From positions 3,038,001-3,102,000 of the forward strand of contig NZ_CP050153.1 in NCBI RefSeq assembly GCF_011617465.1: a stretch of DNA of 64,000 nucleotides. Reading direction: 5' to 3'. A program made the translations under genes and the position numbers. Below the pieces are notes generated by a model, which made no database searches, had not been told where the DNA came from, and saw only the letters and a program-made list of their open reading frames with translations. Origin of the DNA: Brevibacterium pigmentatum (lineage in GTDB: Bacteria > Actinomycetota > Actinomycetes > Actinomycetales > Brevibacteriaceae). Each line of letters opens with the position of its first letter. Within the stretch, counting starts at the first letter, position 1. Of the stretch, positions 10,725 to 18,737 are shown in pieces.

Positions 10725-11435
10725 TCAAAGAAGGCTCTGCATAAAGCTGCTGAAGCCTCCCTCCGCGCGTCCCTCCAGACGGGCCGAGGTGAGAACCCGG
10801 CAGGTGTCGGTGCGTCTCACGTTTCCCCCCGCGGCGAGCACGGCAGCAACAGTTGCGGCATCTTCGCCGAGTGGCAGCTGAGGCATGCCGCCGATGATGT
10901 TGAGATACGAGCCTCGAATGCCCAGGTTCGCGCCGAACACGTGGGGATGGTTCTCAAGTAACGTGTGGTGAGAGTGCCATTTCGCGATCAGCGCTGCCGA
11001 CCCGGTATCAGGTCGAGGCGACACCGTGCCGACCAGGCAGTCGCTTCCGGCTTCCGCCATGGCAAGGTGCGTCGTCAGCCAGTGGGTGGGAACTCTGCTG
11101 TCCGCATCGGTGAACGCAATCCATGTCAGGTCGAAGTTGACATCGCGATCAGCTTCAGCCGTCTGCTTGAAATGGTTCCAGGCGAAATTCCGGGCACTGC
11201 CCACGTTCTTGAACGTCGTCTCAAGTAGCGTGACTTGTGAATGCTGTTCGGCGAAGTCTGCGACGCGACTCACCGTCTCGTCGGTACAGGCGTCGGCCAC
11301 GACGAGGATTCGAGTGGAGGATTGCGCGAACCCGTCAGGGAGCTGAGCACCCGCTTGGGCCACCGAGTCGAGACAGCCGAGGATCTCGTCTTGTTCATTG
11401 TGAGCCGGGATGACGATGCCCAGGTGCGTGATCAC
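10725..11435 (-). CDS. Family 2 glycosyltransferase
   Basis: 236 residues. GT-A fold motifs are visible: GIVIPAHNEQDEILGCLDS at the N-terminus, VVADACTDET, and FTDADSRVP, whose DAD binds the metal and nucleotide sugar. No membrane segments, so a soluble enzyme. Translation is coupled (ATGA) to the upstream PIG-L/methyltransferase gene, and an acyl-CoA dehydrogenase gene precedes that. The set suggests synthesis or modification of a small glycosylated or acylated compound; product unknown. Confidence 0.88.
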   Translation of the reverse strand: MITHLGIVIPAHNEQDEILGCLDSVAQAGAQLPDGFAQSSTRILVVADACTDETVSRVADFAEQHSQVTLLETTFKNVGSARNFAWNHFKQTAEADRDVNFDLTWIAFTDADSRVPTHWLTTHLAMAEAGSDCLVGTVSPRPDTGSAALIAKWHSHHTLLENHPHVFGANLGIRGSYLNIIGGMPQLPLGEDAATVAAVLAAGGNVRRTDTCRVLTSARLEGRAEGGFSSFMQSLL

Positions 11436-12850
11436 TCAACGGCTTCCGCAGGGAGGAAATCGTCAGTTTTGTCCACCGTCACGATATCGAGACGATACTC
11501 GGCCTCGGAGCGAAAATCGGTCCGCAGTCGGGGCCAGTAGTCCAGGCACGCGTCATGGACTTCATCGGCGGTCAGAGGCCAATCTTCGATGTCACCCTTC
11601 CAATGACAGAGAACGAGCACAAAGCGCGATGGGGTTGATTCATCAATGCGCTCCAACGTTCGTTGCAGCTGTGCACGTGTCAGATAGAAGCCGGTCTCTG
11701 AGAGGACGACGCAGTCGAAATGCCCTTCGGGCCATTCGTATGGGACAGTGGCGTGCAGGAAGGCTATTTCGGTTGCAGTGGTCGTGTGCAGACGTTTCGC
11801 TGTTTTCAGCGCCTCGCAGCTGGCATCGACAGCTGTCACTCTGACGCTGTAAGCGGCAAGCTCTCGGGTCAAAGCGCCGACTGAACAACCGATCTCGAGA
11901 ATGTGGGAAAACGAGGTCGACGGGAGGTGGGACACAAGGGTCTCGCGTTTGGCGATTTCGTATTCGGACTCCCACACCGTCCACGGATCACTGCGTTCCC
12001 TGTGCACATCATCGAACACCGCCGACGCAGTGGACGCATCATTGATCGGTCTGCCTATTCCCTCCTGACCATAGCCGGCCGATGCCTCACCGGATCTGAA
12101 ATCCGTGATCACGAAGGTATCGTGGCTCCGGATGAAGTGTTCCAAATGGGCGCTGGTGAGGATCGCTTCGTCCCCGTGCTGATCCGACAGCGCTTCGGTC
12201 TGCGACGGGTAACACGCGAGCAGAGCATTTCGATCAAGACCTTGAGGGTCAGGTAAGACTGCCCAGGCCTGCCAGCGAGGGTCTGTGGGAGCAGCCCAGT
12301 GCCAGAACCAGATGGGATATTCGAGCACTACGGCATGATGTGATCGCCCGATGTCCAGCGCCGCGGCGCCCACCGCCTCGTGGTCACAGTGCCCATCCCG
12401 GCTGTAAGGCGCAACGAGTGTCACCGGCCCATGTGATCGTGCGATCTCCTGTCGGATCACGTCTCTGATCTGGCTTGAATATTCGGGCAGCTGACCGTCG
12501 GGCAGATCGAGAAAACGACTGGAGTGCGCCTTGTCGAAGGTGCTCAGCGCACGATCGAACTCCTCCAGACGGATGCTTTTGAGCTGATCGCCGGTATACG
12601 TCGGCGACTCAGGGTGCGATTTCTCGCCTGCGCTGAAGAGTAGGACTTTCAGCTGGCAGCTCCACTCATCGGCACGTGCGAGCAGCGCAGCGGCTCCCAG
12701 CGCTTCATCGTCTGGGTGTGCGGCAAGGACGATGATGGTTCCGCCTCTGGCGATTGTGCTCTCTGGAACCGCCGGAAGATCAAGGGCACCCGCCTGCACC
12801 CAGGCATCTTCTCTGGTGCTGCGGTCTTGGTGGCTAAACCTCATCGACAT
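11432..12850 (-). CDS. Bifunctional PIG-L deacetylase / SAM-dependent methyltransferase
   Basis: About 472 residues. The N-terminal half is a PIG-L (LmbE-like) Zn-dependent de-N-acetylase: LAAHPDDEALGAAA holds the metal-binding His-Pro-Asp-Asp-Glu and DGHCDHEAVG gives the later His ligand. The C-terminal half is a class I methyltransferase of the NodS-like type, with SAM loop ILEIGCSVGALTREL and the later motif FDCVVLSETGFYL. The start (ATGTCGATG, at 12850 or 12844) overlaps the stop of the acyl-CoA dehydrogenase gene; a longer in-frame version would run deep into that gene and is unlikely. The fusion implies that deacetylation and methylation act on the same intermediate. Confidence 0.9.
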   Translation of the reverse strand: MSMRFSHQDRSTREDAWVQAGALDLPAVPESTIARGGTIIVLAAHPDDEALGAAALLARADEWSCQLKVLLFSAGEKSHPESPTYTGDQLKSIRLEEFDRALSTFDKAHSSRFLDLPDGQLPEYSSQIRDVIRQEIARSHGPVTLVAPYSRDGHCDHEAVGAAALDIGRSHHAVVLEYPIWFWHWAAPTDPRWQAWAVLPDPQGLDRNALLACYPSQTEALSDQHGDEAILTSAHLEHFIRSHDTFVITDFRSGEASAGYGQEGIGRPINDASTASAVFDDVHRERSDPWTVWESEYEIAKRETLVSHLPSTSFSHILEIGCSVGALTRELAAYSVRVTAVDASCEALKTAKRLHTTTATEIAFLHATVPYEWPEGHFDCVVLSETGFYLTRAQLQRTLERIDESTPSRFVLVLCHWKGDIEDWPLTADEVHDACLDYWPRLRTDFRSEAEYRLDIVTVDKTDDFLPAEAVE

Positions 12851-13892
12851 CTGGCTCTGCACAGATATTCTCGCCCAAAGCAGCTTCGTCCCGAGGCCCG
12901 TGATGCTGACTGAGGTAGACGGTGAGATCAGCGTCAGCTTTGGCAAATGCCGCATCACTCGTCAGAACCGCAGGACCGGCCAGCTCCCGGCTCAGAAGCT
13001 GGATCCGTTGGGCACTGCGGTATATGTTGTTGCGAACTCTCAGAGCCAGTCTCCACGCGTGTTCTCGCGAGAACTTCTCATCCCCATCCGCTGCAGCAGC
13101 AGTTTGCGCCAACATGGTGCGGACCGCGAAGATCTCAGCATCAAGCTGCCCGAGCTGCATCTCTCCCATCGGCGAGCGCCCAGCCCTGTTCAGGTGGGTT
13201 TGGGCTGCACGCCGGGCCAGTCCCAATGCTCCACCGAACCAGCAGGCTGCCACGCGAATCCCACCCCAAGCGAAAGAGGGCCGGTCAAGGTACCAATTCG
13301 GGGGGCCGACACTCGTCGCCGGTGCTCGGTCGAAGACGACTGAGCCGCTCGGGATTTCTCTGAGACCCAGACTCGGCCAAGCACCTGTCTGCGGTCGTAC
13401 ACGAGGGTGCCGAAGATTCACCGCGTAGGCTCGGTTCCCGTCGCTGCCGCTGGCGATGACGATCGCGTCGGTGAGTTCCGCGGCTAAAGAGCACCACGCT
13501 TTCGTGCCGGTGAGGAGGTTCTCCGCACCGGCATCGATCACGTTCACGCGATGTGTGGGCAGGTCAGCCGCGTACACGCCCCAGGCCGAATCGGGATCAG
13601 GTGTTTCGTGTCCGGCCTCGGCGAGGATGCCCAGAGCGTCGACGTGGGGTTCGAGCATACGAGCGACGCCGATGTCGATCGCAGCCAGTTGAAGCAGCCT
13701 TTCCCATTGATCGATCTGAGGTGAGCACCCTGTGAGCTGCAGAAGACGGGCAAGGGCGGTGATCTTGTCGACAGCGGACGCACTGCTCGTGACGACCTCG
13801 GTGAGATCATCCCTGAAGTCTGGAGTTTCCCACCACGGTTCGAACGGTGTGGCGATGATCCGAGACGAGGTTGAGTCGAACAGGGTTTCCAT
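12834..13892 (-). CDS. Acyl-CoA dehydrogenase-like flavoprotein
   Basis: 352 residues from an ATG preceded by GAAGGACG. Sequence blocks fit the acyl-CoA dehydrogenase fold: an N-terminal helical domain, a mid beta domain (NLLTGTKAWCSLAAELTDAIV), and a C-terminal helical domain. It is slightly short for the family and I do not see a certain catalytic Glu, so the reaction may differ from beta-oxidation. It is the first gene of a three-gene, tightly overlapping minus-strand unit with the PIG-L/methyltransferase and the glycosyltransferase. Confidence 0.78.
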   Translation of the reverse strand: METLFDSTSSRIIATPFEPWWETPDFRDDLTEVVTSSASAVDKITALARLLQLTGCSPQIDQWERLLQLAAIDIGVARMLEPHVDALGILAEAGHETPDPDSAWGVYAADLPTHRVNVIDAGAENLLTGTKAWCSLAAELTDAIVIASGSDGNRAYAVNLRHPRVRPQTGAWPSLGLREIPSGSVVFDRAPATSVGPPNWYLDRPSFAWGGIRVAACWFGGALGLARRAAQTHLNRAGRSPMGEMQLGQLDAEIFAVRTMLAQTAAAADGDEKFSREHAWRLALRVRNNIYRSAQRIQLLSRELAGPAVLTSDAAFAKADADLTVYLSQHHGPRDEAALGENICAEPDVDEV

Positions 13893-14072
13893 TTCACGTC
13901 CTTCGGGCAGAACATTTCGTCGGAACTCGGTGTGTAGTGAACACGCAGGAGGCAGTCGGAGGTGATGGCTCTGAACACGCTTATATCTCAAGTGGGTGCA
14001 GATACCCAATTCCAGCCGGCTCTTCCACATCACCCCAATGTGCAGACTAGCGGCATGCTTGGCAGATCTCAG

Positions 14073-15161
14073 TCAACTGCTCTCTACCGTGTCGTCGGCA
14101 TCTGTGCTGTTGTCTGTATAGACTCGCTGCCGCATCCGCTGGCCATGAGTCAGCTTCTGCACGTCGGCATCAGTGTCGAAGCTGGCACCGAGGCCGCCGG
14201 CGACCACACCCATGGCTGCGCTGAGCCATGCGATATCGAGGTAGTTGGTGAACGACGCGTCTTGTTGAATCTGTTGGGTCATGAATTCCGGATCGATAAC
14301 GACGAGGCCGCCCAGGAGAATGAGGACGACCAGTGTCGCGTAGAGAACGATCACAGTGATCAGCAGTGTGAGGACGGTGGAGAAGTTGTAGTACATGACC
14401 ACCGTGGCCAGACGTTCGTTGACCGGTCGATCCCAAAGTCTGTGACTGACGATCAACCAGGCGACCATCATTAGGATGGCGAGCGCGCCGATTGAGAGCA
14501 GCCGGAAGGTGGACAGGTAGGTCGACATCTGCCAGATCGAACTGTAGAAGATGCCGAAAGCTCCGGTTGCCGAGGCTGCTGCGAGGGCTCCTGAGAGTTT
14601 CGGGGCCGTGCGCCAAGGTTCGTTGGCAATCGTCATCCCCATAATCAGCCGTGGGCCTCCGGTGATGGTGTGGGCATGCAGGGACTGATGGCTGGAGTCT
14701 TCGTTGTTCGACCAGTTCGACCATCCGAGCAGAAATTTGCGTGTCGTGGCTTCGGGGTCCCACGGAACCAACTTGTTCACCGAGCTCATCATGACTTTGA
14801 TGATGCGGCGCTTGGTGGCCCACGCGCCGAGTGTGGGGCATGAGACGACCGCAAGGTTGCGGTCAGAGTAGACTTCGGCGATCAGAGGGTCGCCCTGGGT
14901 GTGCCGGGGGATCTCTGTGAGGATGAGGATGATGTTGACGTCGGGGTAATCAGCGCGGAGGTCTTCGACTGCGTCTAGAGCCAGCTCGCGCTCGGGTGTC
15001 AGATAGACCGTGTCGGTGCGAGTGTACAGCGTCGTTGTGACCCCATACGCCTCACGCAGATAGCGCTCTAACGAGGAGTGGATGGAAGCCGCTCGCCTGC
15101 TGGGCAGACCTGGGTCGGCTACGACCAGCACTTGAAGAGCCTGGGATGAGGTGGTGGGCAT
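14073..15161 (-). CDS. Membrane protein with N-terminal Rossmann-like region; long paralogue
   Basis: 362 residues. The first 150 or so are soluble and alternate strands and helices (QVLVVADPGLPSRRA, NIILILTEIPRH), then come about four membrane helices and a short charged tail. The helical half is clearly related to the protein at 22076-22819: GAFGIFYSSIW versus GTFGVFYSSMW, and LGASFDTDADVQ versus LGSNFDSDDEIR. I do not recognise a named family and assign no function. It is monocistronic, preceded by a 230-base gap. Confidence 0.75.
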   Translation of the reverse strand: MPTTSSQALQVLVVADPGLPSRRAASIHSSLERYLREAYGVTTTLYTRTDTVYLTPERELALDAVEDLRADYPDVNIILILTEIPRHTQGDPLIAEVYSDRNLAVVSCPTLGAWATKRRIIKVMMSSVNKLVPWDPEATTRKFLLGWSNWSNNEDSSHQSLHAHTITGGPRLIMGMTIANEPWRTAPKLSGALAAASATGAFGIFYSSIWQMSTYLSTFRLLSIGALAILMMVAWLIVSHRLWDRPVNERLATVVMYYNFSTVLTLLITVIVLYATLVVLILLGGLVVIDPEFMTQQIQQDASFTNYLDIAWLSAAMGVVAGGLGASFDTDADVQKLTHGQRMRQRVYTDNSTDADDTVESS

Positions 15162-15405
15162 AAAGTCCTCCGCTACTCGACCAGCGAGTTGTGTAGAAGA
15201 TTGTTCTGGTTCCGAAGTCTAGTGAGCGTAATCACTATGGGGTAGTCCTATACGTCGGCTTCACTGTCTGAAGCTTTATCGCCAGCGCAGCCGCGGACAA
15301 CTGCTTCGGACTGGCCGGCGAGCGGTCCCCCTGAATCGAGGTGACCAAGACAGAGTGAGCAGCGACATACGCGGTGTCGAATTCTGCTGTGTCACAATGG
15401 TCTCC

Positions 15406-15684
15406 ATGGTCCCCGGCACTGTGCACGAACTGTCCGAGCATGATCGGTTGATCCTCGACTTCGAGAAGACTGCGTCTGCTGCGGCGGGGCGACACGAGTT
15501 GTGCCAGCGAATCGAACTTCCAGCAGAGAGGTACGCCATCGTGCTCGAGGGGATCGTGGATACGGACGCCGCATACGGTTACGCCCCGGACGTTGTGGAG
15601 CGGGTGAGGCGGTTGCGAGCGGAACGGTTCGCATTCGAACGCCGGCAAGGCCGATGGAAGAAGCACAGCAGCTTCCCCCTATAG
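15406..15684 (+). CDS. DUF3263 family small protein
   Basis: About 92 residues. LSEHDRLILDFEKTA followed later by RYAIVLEGIVDTDAAYGYAPDVV and RVRRLRAERFA matches DUF3263, an actinobacterial family of small putative helix-turn-helix proteins that resemble a sigma-70 region-like fold. The start is uncertain: ATG codons at 15397 and 15406 are both close to the domain and neither has a clear Shine-Dalgarno. Confidence 0.75.
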   Translation: MVPGTVHELSEHDRLILDFEKTASAAAGRHELCQRIELPAERYAIVLEGIVDTDAAYGYAPDVVERVRRLRAERFAFERRQGRWKKHSSFPL

Positions 15685-15717
15685 CCCGATATGCCGCCAT
15701 CAGATCAGCGCGGCTTC

Positions 15718-15912
15718 TCACCCGTCTTCGTCATCAACCTCGACGACGATGGATTGATCGGCAACATCGCCCACATCCGCTTCGCGGATTGCTCCCCAGT
15801 GAGGCTCAGCCTCTTCGTAACCGTCGTCGATATGCGTTGCGGCGTCGACGAGCTGTTCATTCCAATCCGGCCCGGGCACTTCGACGCCGGGGCGGACACT
15901 GTCTGCCATCAT
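15718..15912 (-). CDS. Small acidic protein coupled to the MerR regulator gene
   Basis: 64 residues, rich in Asp and Glu, with no membrane segment and no motif I recognise. Its ATG overlaps the stop of the upstream MerR gene (ATGA), so it is very probably translated and shares that gene's control. It could be a small partner of the heat-shock regulator, but that is inference from position only. Confidence 0.65.
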   Translation of the reverse strand: MMADSVRPGVEVPGPDWNEQLVDAATHIDDGYEEAEPHWGAIREADVGDVADQSIVVEVDDEDG

Positions 15913-16205
15913 TGCATCCTCCTCAATTCGTACCGAAGCGAGGTGTTCTCATCCTGGAGATCGAGAATGATTCCGATGCTAGCGAGATTCGCGCCCACGT
16001 CAACCAGCTCCCGCACACGCCGCAGACGAGCAATATCCTCGCGACTGAACCGCCGCGTCCCGCCTTCACTTCGCATAGGCGCCACGAGGCCGCGAGCCTC
16101 GTACTGCCGCAATGACTGCACCCCGACACCGGTCAACTCCGCAACATGCGAAATCGAGAACAAGCGCCCCCCGGACTCTGAAGTCGCCGTCTCCCCATGT
16201 CCCAA
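15909..16205 (-). CDS. MerR family regulator next to hsp20 (HspR-like)
   Basis: 98 residues, the short length of HspR-type MerR proteins. The winged helix-turn-helix reads FSISHVAELTGVGVQSLRQY followed by RGLVAPMRSEGGTRRFS, then a short coiled-coil (about 60-98). There is no effector-binding domain. The start is a TTG placed 5 bases after GGAGG; the nearby ATG is out of frame. The gene is divergent from hsp20, and the space between holds a perfect inverted repeat, so it probably represses hsp20 and itself. Confidence 0.88.
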   Translation of the reverse strand: MGHGETATSESGGRLFSISHVAELTGVGVQSLRQYEARGLVAPMRSEGGTRRFSREDIARLRRVRELVDVGANLASIGIILDLQDENTSLRYELRRMQ

Positions 16206-16224
16206 AATTCCTCCTGAAACAGTG

Positions 16225-16253
16225 TTGACATTCGCATTCTGATCGACTAAATC
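16225..16253 (+). promoter_or_regulatory. Candidate hsp20 promoter
   Basis: TTGACA at 16225-16230 is a consensus -35 box, followed after 17 bases by TAAATC (16248-16253) as a possible -10. It points toward hsp20, about 70 bases upstream of its start codon. The -35 is strong, the -10 weak. Confidence 0.5.
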
Positions 16254-16263
16254 ATATGTCTAT

Positions 16264-16288
16264 CAGATGATGTAGATCCTATCATCTG
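16264..16288. promoter_or_regulatory. Perfect inverted repeat, candidate operator of the MerR regulator
   Basis: CAGATGAT-N9-ATCATCTG, 8-bp perfect arms, lies just downstream of the candidate hsp20 -10 and between the divergent genes. The known HspR box (HAIR, CTTGAGT-N7-ACTCAAG) is absent, so this repeat is the most likely binding site for the local regulator. Confidence 0.55.
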
Positions 16289-16323
16289 CACGAATCCGCC
16301 ATCCAGCAAAGGAGGTTTCACCA

Positions 16324-16758
16324 ATGATCATGATGCGCACTGACCCATTCCGCGAAGTCGAACGCCTGAGCAGAGAAATCTTCGGAGCCACCGGCACAAC
16401 GGCTCGCCCCGTGATGATGCCGATGGACGCCTGGCGCGACGGCGATACTTTCCGCGTCGAACTCGACCTGCCAGGAATTGATCCTGACAACATCGACCTC
16501 GACGTCGAGAACAACGTCGTCACCGTCAAAGCTGAACGGCCTGCGACCGACCACGGGGAGTCTTCGGTCGCGGCAGAGCGGCCCCGCGGGACCTTCAGCC
16601 GACAACTCGTCCTCGGCGACAACCTCGACACCAGCAACATCACGGCGAACTACGACGCCGGTGTGCTCACACTCAGCATCCCGGTCGCGGAATCAGCGAA
16701 ACCCCGCAAGATCGCCATCAACTCAGGCTCTGCTGAACCGGCAGCCATCAGCGCCTAA
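16324..16758 (+). CDS. Small heat shock protein, Hsp20/alpha-crystallin family
   Basis: 144 residues. The alpha-crystallin domain spans about 35-130 ([48 protein letters not shown], with A-x-x-x-x-G-V-L at the end of the domain), flanked by a short N-terminal arm and a C-terminal tail. Such proteins hold unfolded proteins in oligomers during heat or oxidative stress. GGAGG lies 8 bases before the ATG. It is divergent from a MerR regulator with an inverted repeat between them. The lineage name in actinobacteria is often Hsp18. Confidence 0.93.
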   Translation: MIMMRTDPFREVERLSREIFGATGTTARPVMMPMDAWRDGDTFRVELDLPGIDPDNIDLDVENNVVTVKAERPATDHGESSVAAERPRGTFSRQLVLGDNLDTSNITANYDAGVLTLSIPVAESAKPRKIAINSGSAEPAAISA

Positions 16759-16908
16759 TTACAACTGGTGGGGTGTTCCCATGCAGACGTGTGCACCAGA
16801 CGTCCAGCTGGGTATCGATGCTGCGTTCTGGGCGATCATCCTCAGCGACCGCGAACTGCGCGGCCTCGACACGAGTCACCACATGAACCGCGGGCTTTGA
16901 GTCATTGC

Positions 16909-16931
16909 GAGTGCCGGACCTTCAGGCACTC
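16909..16931. terminator. Inverted repeat downstream of hsp20
   Basis: GAGTGCC-N9-GGCACTC, a 7-bp perfect stem about 150 bases after the hsp20 stop. There is no T-run, so a terminator role is only possible. Confidence 0.3.
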
Positions 16932-17001
16932 CTCACCGTGGCTGCTGTTCCGGTCTCCCGGTCTCTCAGCAGCCCAGGTTATCGCCTACCGAGTCCTCGC
17001 T

Positions 17002-17039
17002 TGTCAGCGCTCTCCTCCCCGGTTCAAACGGCGCTGACA
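17002..17039. repeat. 9-bp inverted repeat with 20-base loop
   Basis: TGTCAGCGC at 17002-17010 and its perfect complement GCGCTGACA at 17031-17039 can form a stem-loop. A strong Shine-Dalgarno-like AAAGGAGGTGA follows about 10 bases later, but no clear start codon lies at the right spacing. Function unknown. Confidence 0.4.
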
Positions 17040-17199
17040 TCTTCGATGAAAGGAGGTGAGACGTTTCCGCACCCAGGATGAGCTACACAGCCGTGTGGTC
17101 GCGTCCGCAAGTCTTTCTACCAGTGTGCTCGACGCATGATGCGCGGCAGTGACGTCACAATGACGACGAAGTGATGCGGGCCCGTCCACGGCTTCCCCT

Positions 17200-17229
17200 T
17201 CTGGCCCCGGGCTATCCCCCGGGGCCAGA
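17200..17229. terminator. Strong 12-bp GC-rich hairpin
   Basis: TCTGGCCCCGGG, a 6-base loop, then CCCGGGGCCAGA: a perfect 12-bp stem, the strongest hairpin noticed in the window. There is no T-tract, which is common for actinobacterial terminators. It sits 33 bases before a 35-codon reading frame with a good ribosome binding site, so it may be a terminator or an attenuator. Confidence 0.5.
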
Positions 17230-17262
17230 CCATGTTCGGTTGAGATGAGAAACGAGGAGAAC

Positions 17263-17370
17263 ATGTTCGTCAGCTTCTTGGAGAAACTGTTGATTGTCTG
17301 GCCCTGGCACGCTCGAGCACTCGCTCGCGCACTTATCGGCAAGACTGCCACAGTCCGCCATCGCCCATGA
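17263..17370 (+). CDS. Possible 35-residue peptide
   Basis: ATG preceded by ACGAGGAGAAC, a good Shine-Dalgarno. The peptide starts MFVSFLEKLLIVWPWHARA and continues with a basic tail. It looks like a short amphipathic or membrane-associated peptide. No family is recognised and there is no support beyond the ribosome binding site, so it may be fortuitous. Confidence 0.3.
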   Translation: MFVSFLEKLLIVWPWHARALARALIGKTATVRHRP

Positions 17371-17543
17371 CTGAGCGATCATCGCATATGAATGCTTCCC
17401 AGCGCTCGTCATGAGTTGTAGTCCTGAAGGCGAGGTCGTGTCGCACGCCAGGGGCAGGCACTATGCGGAACAACAGAATGCTATGACTGACATAACGAAG
17501 TCGAATGCGAAGATGCAGCCAGCGACTGGCGACTCGTTTCGCC

Positions 17544-18683
17544 TCAGTGAAGAGGCGAATCTTCCCGTTCGTCGCTGAGGGGAACGACCTGTCGGCGGCC
17601 ACCGCGTACAGCGAGGATCTCTGCGAGGATCGACACAGCCACCTCGGCGGGGGTGAACGTCTCCAGATGGAGACCGATCGGCGAATGCAACCGTGCCAGT
17701 GCTGGGCTCGCCACTCCCGCTTCGCGCAGCGCGGCGCGGCGGTCGCGGTCGCTGCGCCGCGAGCCCATCGCCCCGACGTAGGCCACGTCGAGGTCGAGTG
17801 CGACGGCCAGGGTGGGGATGTCGACCTTCGGGTCGTGGCTGAGGACGCAGATCATGCTCCGGGTGTCGAACTCACCGGTGGCGGCCGCTTTGGTGAGGAA
17901 TCGGTGCGGCCAGGCCCGAACCACCTCGGCGCCGGGAAACGATGTCTGGTCGGCGAAGGACGGACGGGGGTCGCACACTGTGATGCGCAGTCCCAAGGGT
18001 CTGGCCGCTTCGACGAGGGCGAGACTGAAGGCGTTGGCTCCGACGACCAGCAGATGGGCCGGCTCGATGCGGGTCTCGACGAAGAGCTCGATCGGCTCGC
18101 TCCCGCCTTCCGGGGGCGCAAGGCGGATGCTGCCGGTGCGGCCGCTGCGGATAAAGGCCCCGACGCGCTGCGCGGCGGTCTCGACCACGTCTTCGGGCAC
18201 CAGAGGACCGAGTCTGACAGCCAAGGATTCGGTGCTCGGCCCCGTGCTCTCATCCACAGCGCTGGCCGAGACAGCTGCCGCTGGGGCACAGTCGTCATCG
18301 GCGGAAGGCAGGCGCATCACCACGGCTGTCGGTCCACTGTCCGATCGCAGACCGGGACAGCCTGAGCGGAAGGGCTGGATGAGCACGTCGATGCGGCCAC
18401 CGCACATCAGACCGACGGCGAAGGCATCGTCATCGCTGTAGCCGAACCTCTGAACCGAGGAGTCCCCGGTGGCGAGCGCCTCCCGGCACGCCTCGAGCAC
18501 GGCTCCTTCGACGCATCCTCCGGTGAGCGATCCGACGATTCCGCCGGCGGCATCGACGAGCATCGAGGTCCCCACCGGTCGCGGGACCGAACCCTCTGTC
18601 GCGATGACCGTCGCGACGGCGACATTCTGCGGCTCTTGCGAGTCGAAGAGCCGCGTCGCAGCGGCGGAGAGAACGTCGAGCAT
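17544..18683 (-). CDS. XdhC/CoxI family molybdenum hydroxylase maturation factor
   Basis: 379 residues. The N-terminal XdhC/CoxI domain shows VATVIATEGSVPRPVGTSM and GSLTGGCVEGAV; the C-terminal Rossmann domain shows HLLVVGANAFSLALVEAARPLGLRI and YVGAMGSRRSDRDR. XdhC proteins bind the cofactor, help its sulfuration and insert it into xanthine-dehydrogenase-family enzymes. The PaoABC-like operon 7-11 kb away is the obvious client. A variable segment (about residues 105-165) separates the two domains. Confidence 0.9.
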   Translation of the reverse strand: MLDVLSAAATRLFDSQEPQNVAVATVIATEGSVPRPVGTSMLVDAAGGIVGSLTGGCVEGAVLEACREALATGDSSVQRFGYSDDDAFAVGLMCGGRIDVLIQPFRSGCPGLRSDSGPTAVVMRLPSADDDCAPAAAVSASAVDESTGPSTESLAVRLGPLVPEDVVETAAQRVGAFIRSGRTGSIRLAPPEGGSEPIELFVETRIEPAHLLVVGANAFSLALVEAARPLGLRITVCDPRPSFADQTSFPGAEVVRAWPHRFLTKAAATGEFDTRSMICVLSHDPKVDIPTLAVALDLDVAYVGAMGSRRSDRDRRAALREAGVASPALARLHSPIGLHLETFTPAEVAVSILAEILAVRGGRRQVVPLSDEREDSPLH

Positions 18684-18737
18684 GGGCCGAGACTATACCG
18701 TCGGGAACCTCACCGACAGGGCCTTGACGCGAACGGA

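Larger units (their letters stand above)
16759..17543. other. 785-base gap with inverted repeats and tiny reading frames
   Basis: No recognisable gene lies between hsp20 and xdhC. The stretch holds three perfect inverted repeats (listed separately) and at least two tiny reading frames: 39 codons from 16781 and 35 codons from 17263. GGTTCAAA at 17021-17028 recalls a tRNA T-loop, but no cloverleaf can be folded around it. It may be a decayed gene, a small RNA locus or leader peptides. Confidence 0.5.

Noticed and set aside
16206-16323. HAIR-type HspR operator
   Set aside because: CTTGAGT-N7-ACTCAAG was looked for and is absent; another palindrome is present instead.
17002-17045. tRNA-like GGTTCAAA within an inverted repeat
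   Set aside because: The T-loop motif is present, but no acceptor, D or anticodon stem can be built around it.
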